Source of the DNA: JBEKOF01 sp050015895
Lineage (GTDB): Bacteria > Verrucomicrobiota > Verrucomicrobiia > Limisphaerales > Palsa-1400
Reading direction: 5' to 3'
DNA length: 6,509 nt
Assembly: GCA_050015895.1 (NCBI GenBank)
Contig: JBEKAN010000279.1
Location: 1 to 6,509 of the forward strand
Below are positions 6,096 through 6,509 of this stretch, piece by piece; within the stretch, counting starts at the first letter, position 1, and each line of letters opens with the position of its first letter. The notes below the pieces were generated by a model. It ran no database searches. It had not been told where the DNA came from and worked only from the letters and a program-made list of their open reading frames with translations. Both the position numbers and the translations under genes were made by a program.

Positions 6096-6303
6096 CAGGG
6101 AACAGTCGAACAAACTCCACGGCGTGTGGCAAGGGCCATTGCACATTCCGCCAAAGCCCGGGGGCGCGGCTGGCTCAGGTAGGGCAAGAGATGGGCGGAG
6201 ATTTTGCCTTGTAGGTCCAGAAGACACCGCCGCCCGCCGCGCTTGCGCCGCCTCCAAACTAACCTCGCGTCCCCGCGCAGGGGGGGCTTCCAGGGGTTTT
6301 GAG
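6096..6303. other. Upstream region of the methyltransferase, no confident gene
   Basis: This stretch is GC-rich. On the - strand the methyltransferase frame is open up to a TTG at 6257, preceded by GAGG at 6265-6262, so a longer N-terminus cannot be excluded. The extra residues are low-complexity (Pro, Ala, Arg) and look non-coding. No promoter, RNA gene or repeat stands out. Confidence 0.4.
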
Positions 6304-6394
6304 CCGTCAACCCGTCAGGACCCCCGAAAAGATTGGGGATTTTTGAGGTTGGACCCGTCAGAAAGCCGTCAGGGAGCCGTCAGCGACCCGTCAG
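6304..6394. repeat. CCGTCAG heptamer array, four copies at exact 11-bp pitch
   Basis: CCGTCAG starts at 6355, 6366, 6377 and 6388, exactly 11 bases apart, with variable four-base spacers (AAAG, GGAG, CGAC between copies). Two more copies lie upstream: CCGTCA at 6304 (followed by A) and CCGTCAG at 6312. The pitch puts all four main copies on nearly the same face of the helix. It could be an iterated protein-binding site, or a tandem repeat of an 11-bp unit with a conserved core. No function can be assigned from sequence. Confidence 0.8.
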
Positions 6395-6396
6395 AA

Positions 6397-6431
6397 GAGG
6401 GAATTGTGAATAGGGAATAGGGAATTGGGAA
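6397..6431. repeat. 7-bp tandem repeat, consensus TAGGGAA, five units
   Basis: Units read GAGGGAA, TTGTGAA, TAGGGAA, TAGGGAA and TTGGGAA without gaps. The array begins two bases after the CCGTCAG array ends. It looks like a minisatellite expanded by replication slippage. Similar GGGAATAG runs are common in intergenic DNA of several phyla. Confidence 0.75.
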
Positions 6432-6442
6432 AGAAATTCCGC

Positions 6443-6487
6443 AAGGAGGTTGGAAAGATAAGCATTATGATTGAGAAGCTTATGATT
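6443..6487 (+). other. Strong Shine-Dalgarno-like sequence and small inverted repeat near the window edge
   Basis: AAGGAGGT (6443-6450) is a near-perfect anti-16S match, but the next ATG (6467) is 17 bases past its core and opens only a 7-codon frame (MIEKLMI, stop at 6488). ATAAGC (6458-6463) and GCTTAT (6478-6483) are inverted around 14 bases, and TTATGATT is directly repeated (6465-6472, 6480-6487). It may be the leader of a gene beyond the window, or chance. Confidence 0.25.
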
Positions 6488-6509
6488 TGATTGGACGCCC
6501 ATATTCAGG

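Noticed and set aside
5580..6182. A 200-residue open frame on the + strand opposite the methyltransferase N-terminal half
   Set aside because: It is antisense to clear methyltransferase motifs (DPFMGRGTT), with no domain of its own.
6096..6257. An extra 54 residues at the methyltransferase N-terminus from a TTG start
   Set aside because: The segment is low-complexity and unlike the conserved part of the family; it is kept only as an alternative start.
6304..6431. CRISPR array
   Set aside because: Repeat units are only 7 bp with 4-bp spacers or no spacers, far below CRISPR repeat and spacer lengths.

Overview
The window is GC-rich, chromosomal bacterial DNA. It holds two housekeeping-type genes on the + strand (a 5'-truncated uvrA and a complete primary sigma factor gene, rpoD) and an accessory half on the - strand (a DNA methyltransferase followed by a decayed VapBC-type toxin-antitoxin locus). 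No RNA gene, CRISPR array, transposase or integrase is visible. The organism is probably a member of Verrucomicrobiota or a close relative. This is inferred from memory of family features, namely the UvrA first ABC signature of the form LSGGETERVNLTT, the sigma factor layout and the REP-like palindrome after rpoD; no search was run.

Layout. Bases 2-1717 encode the C-terminal ~570 residues of a UvrA-type excinuclease ATPase, with its second ABC signature changed from LSGGE to LSGWE. Bases 1718-2047 are an AT-rich intergenic region with a 16-bp perfect palindrome, a second palindrome, a TTGACA promoter candidate, an exact 11-bp tandem duplication and a hairpin just before the rpoD ribosome binding site. 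Bases 2048-3907 are rpoD (619 aa). Five bases after its stop lies a 73-bp element with perfect 19-bp inverted arms, each arm itself able to fold, like a paired REP element. Bases 4001-4201 may encode a 66-aa protein of unknown function.

On the - strand, a 428-aa DNA methyltransferase (4809-6095) is followed after 51 bp by a ribbon-helix-helix antitoxin gene (4350-4757). The antitoxin stop codon overlaps the GTG start of a PIN-domain (VapC-like) toxin. That toxin keeps only its first ~11 and last ~24 residues, in different frames, so about three quarters of the toxin is gone and the antitoxin is an orphan.

Bases 6096-6509 contain no convincing gene but do hold two adjoining short-period arrays: four CCGTCAG heptamers at an exact 11-bp pitch (plus two related copies upstream), then five units of a TAGGGAA-like 7-bp tandem repeat. 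A strong Shine-Dalgarno-like sequence and a small inverted repeat lie near the right edge.

How it works together. UvrA (nucleotide excision repair) and RpoD (promoter recognition by RNA polymerase) are independent core functions that happen to be adjacent. The - strand genes look like an accessory cassette undergoing decay. I see no convincing new multi-gene defence system. The most notable observations are the toxin deletion, the LSGWE substitution, the paired-REP element and the 11-bp/7-bp arrays.
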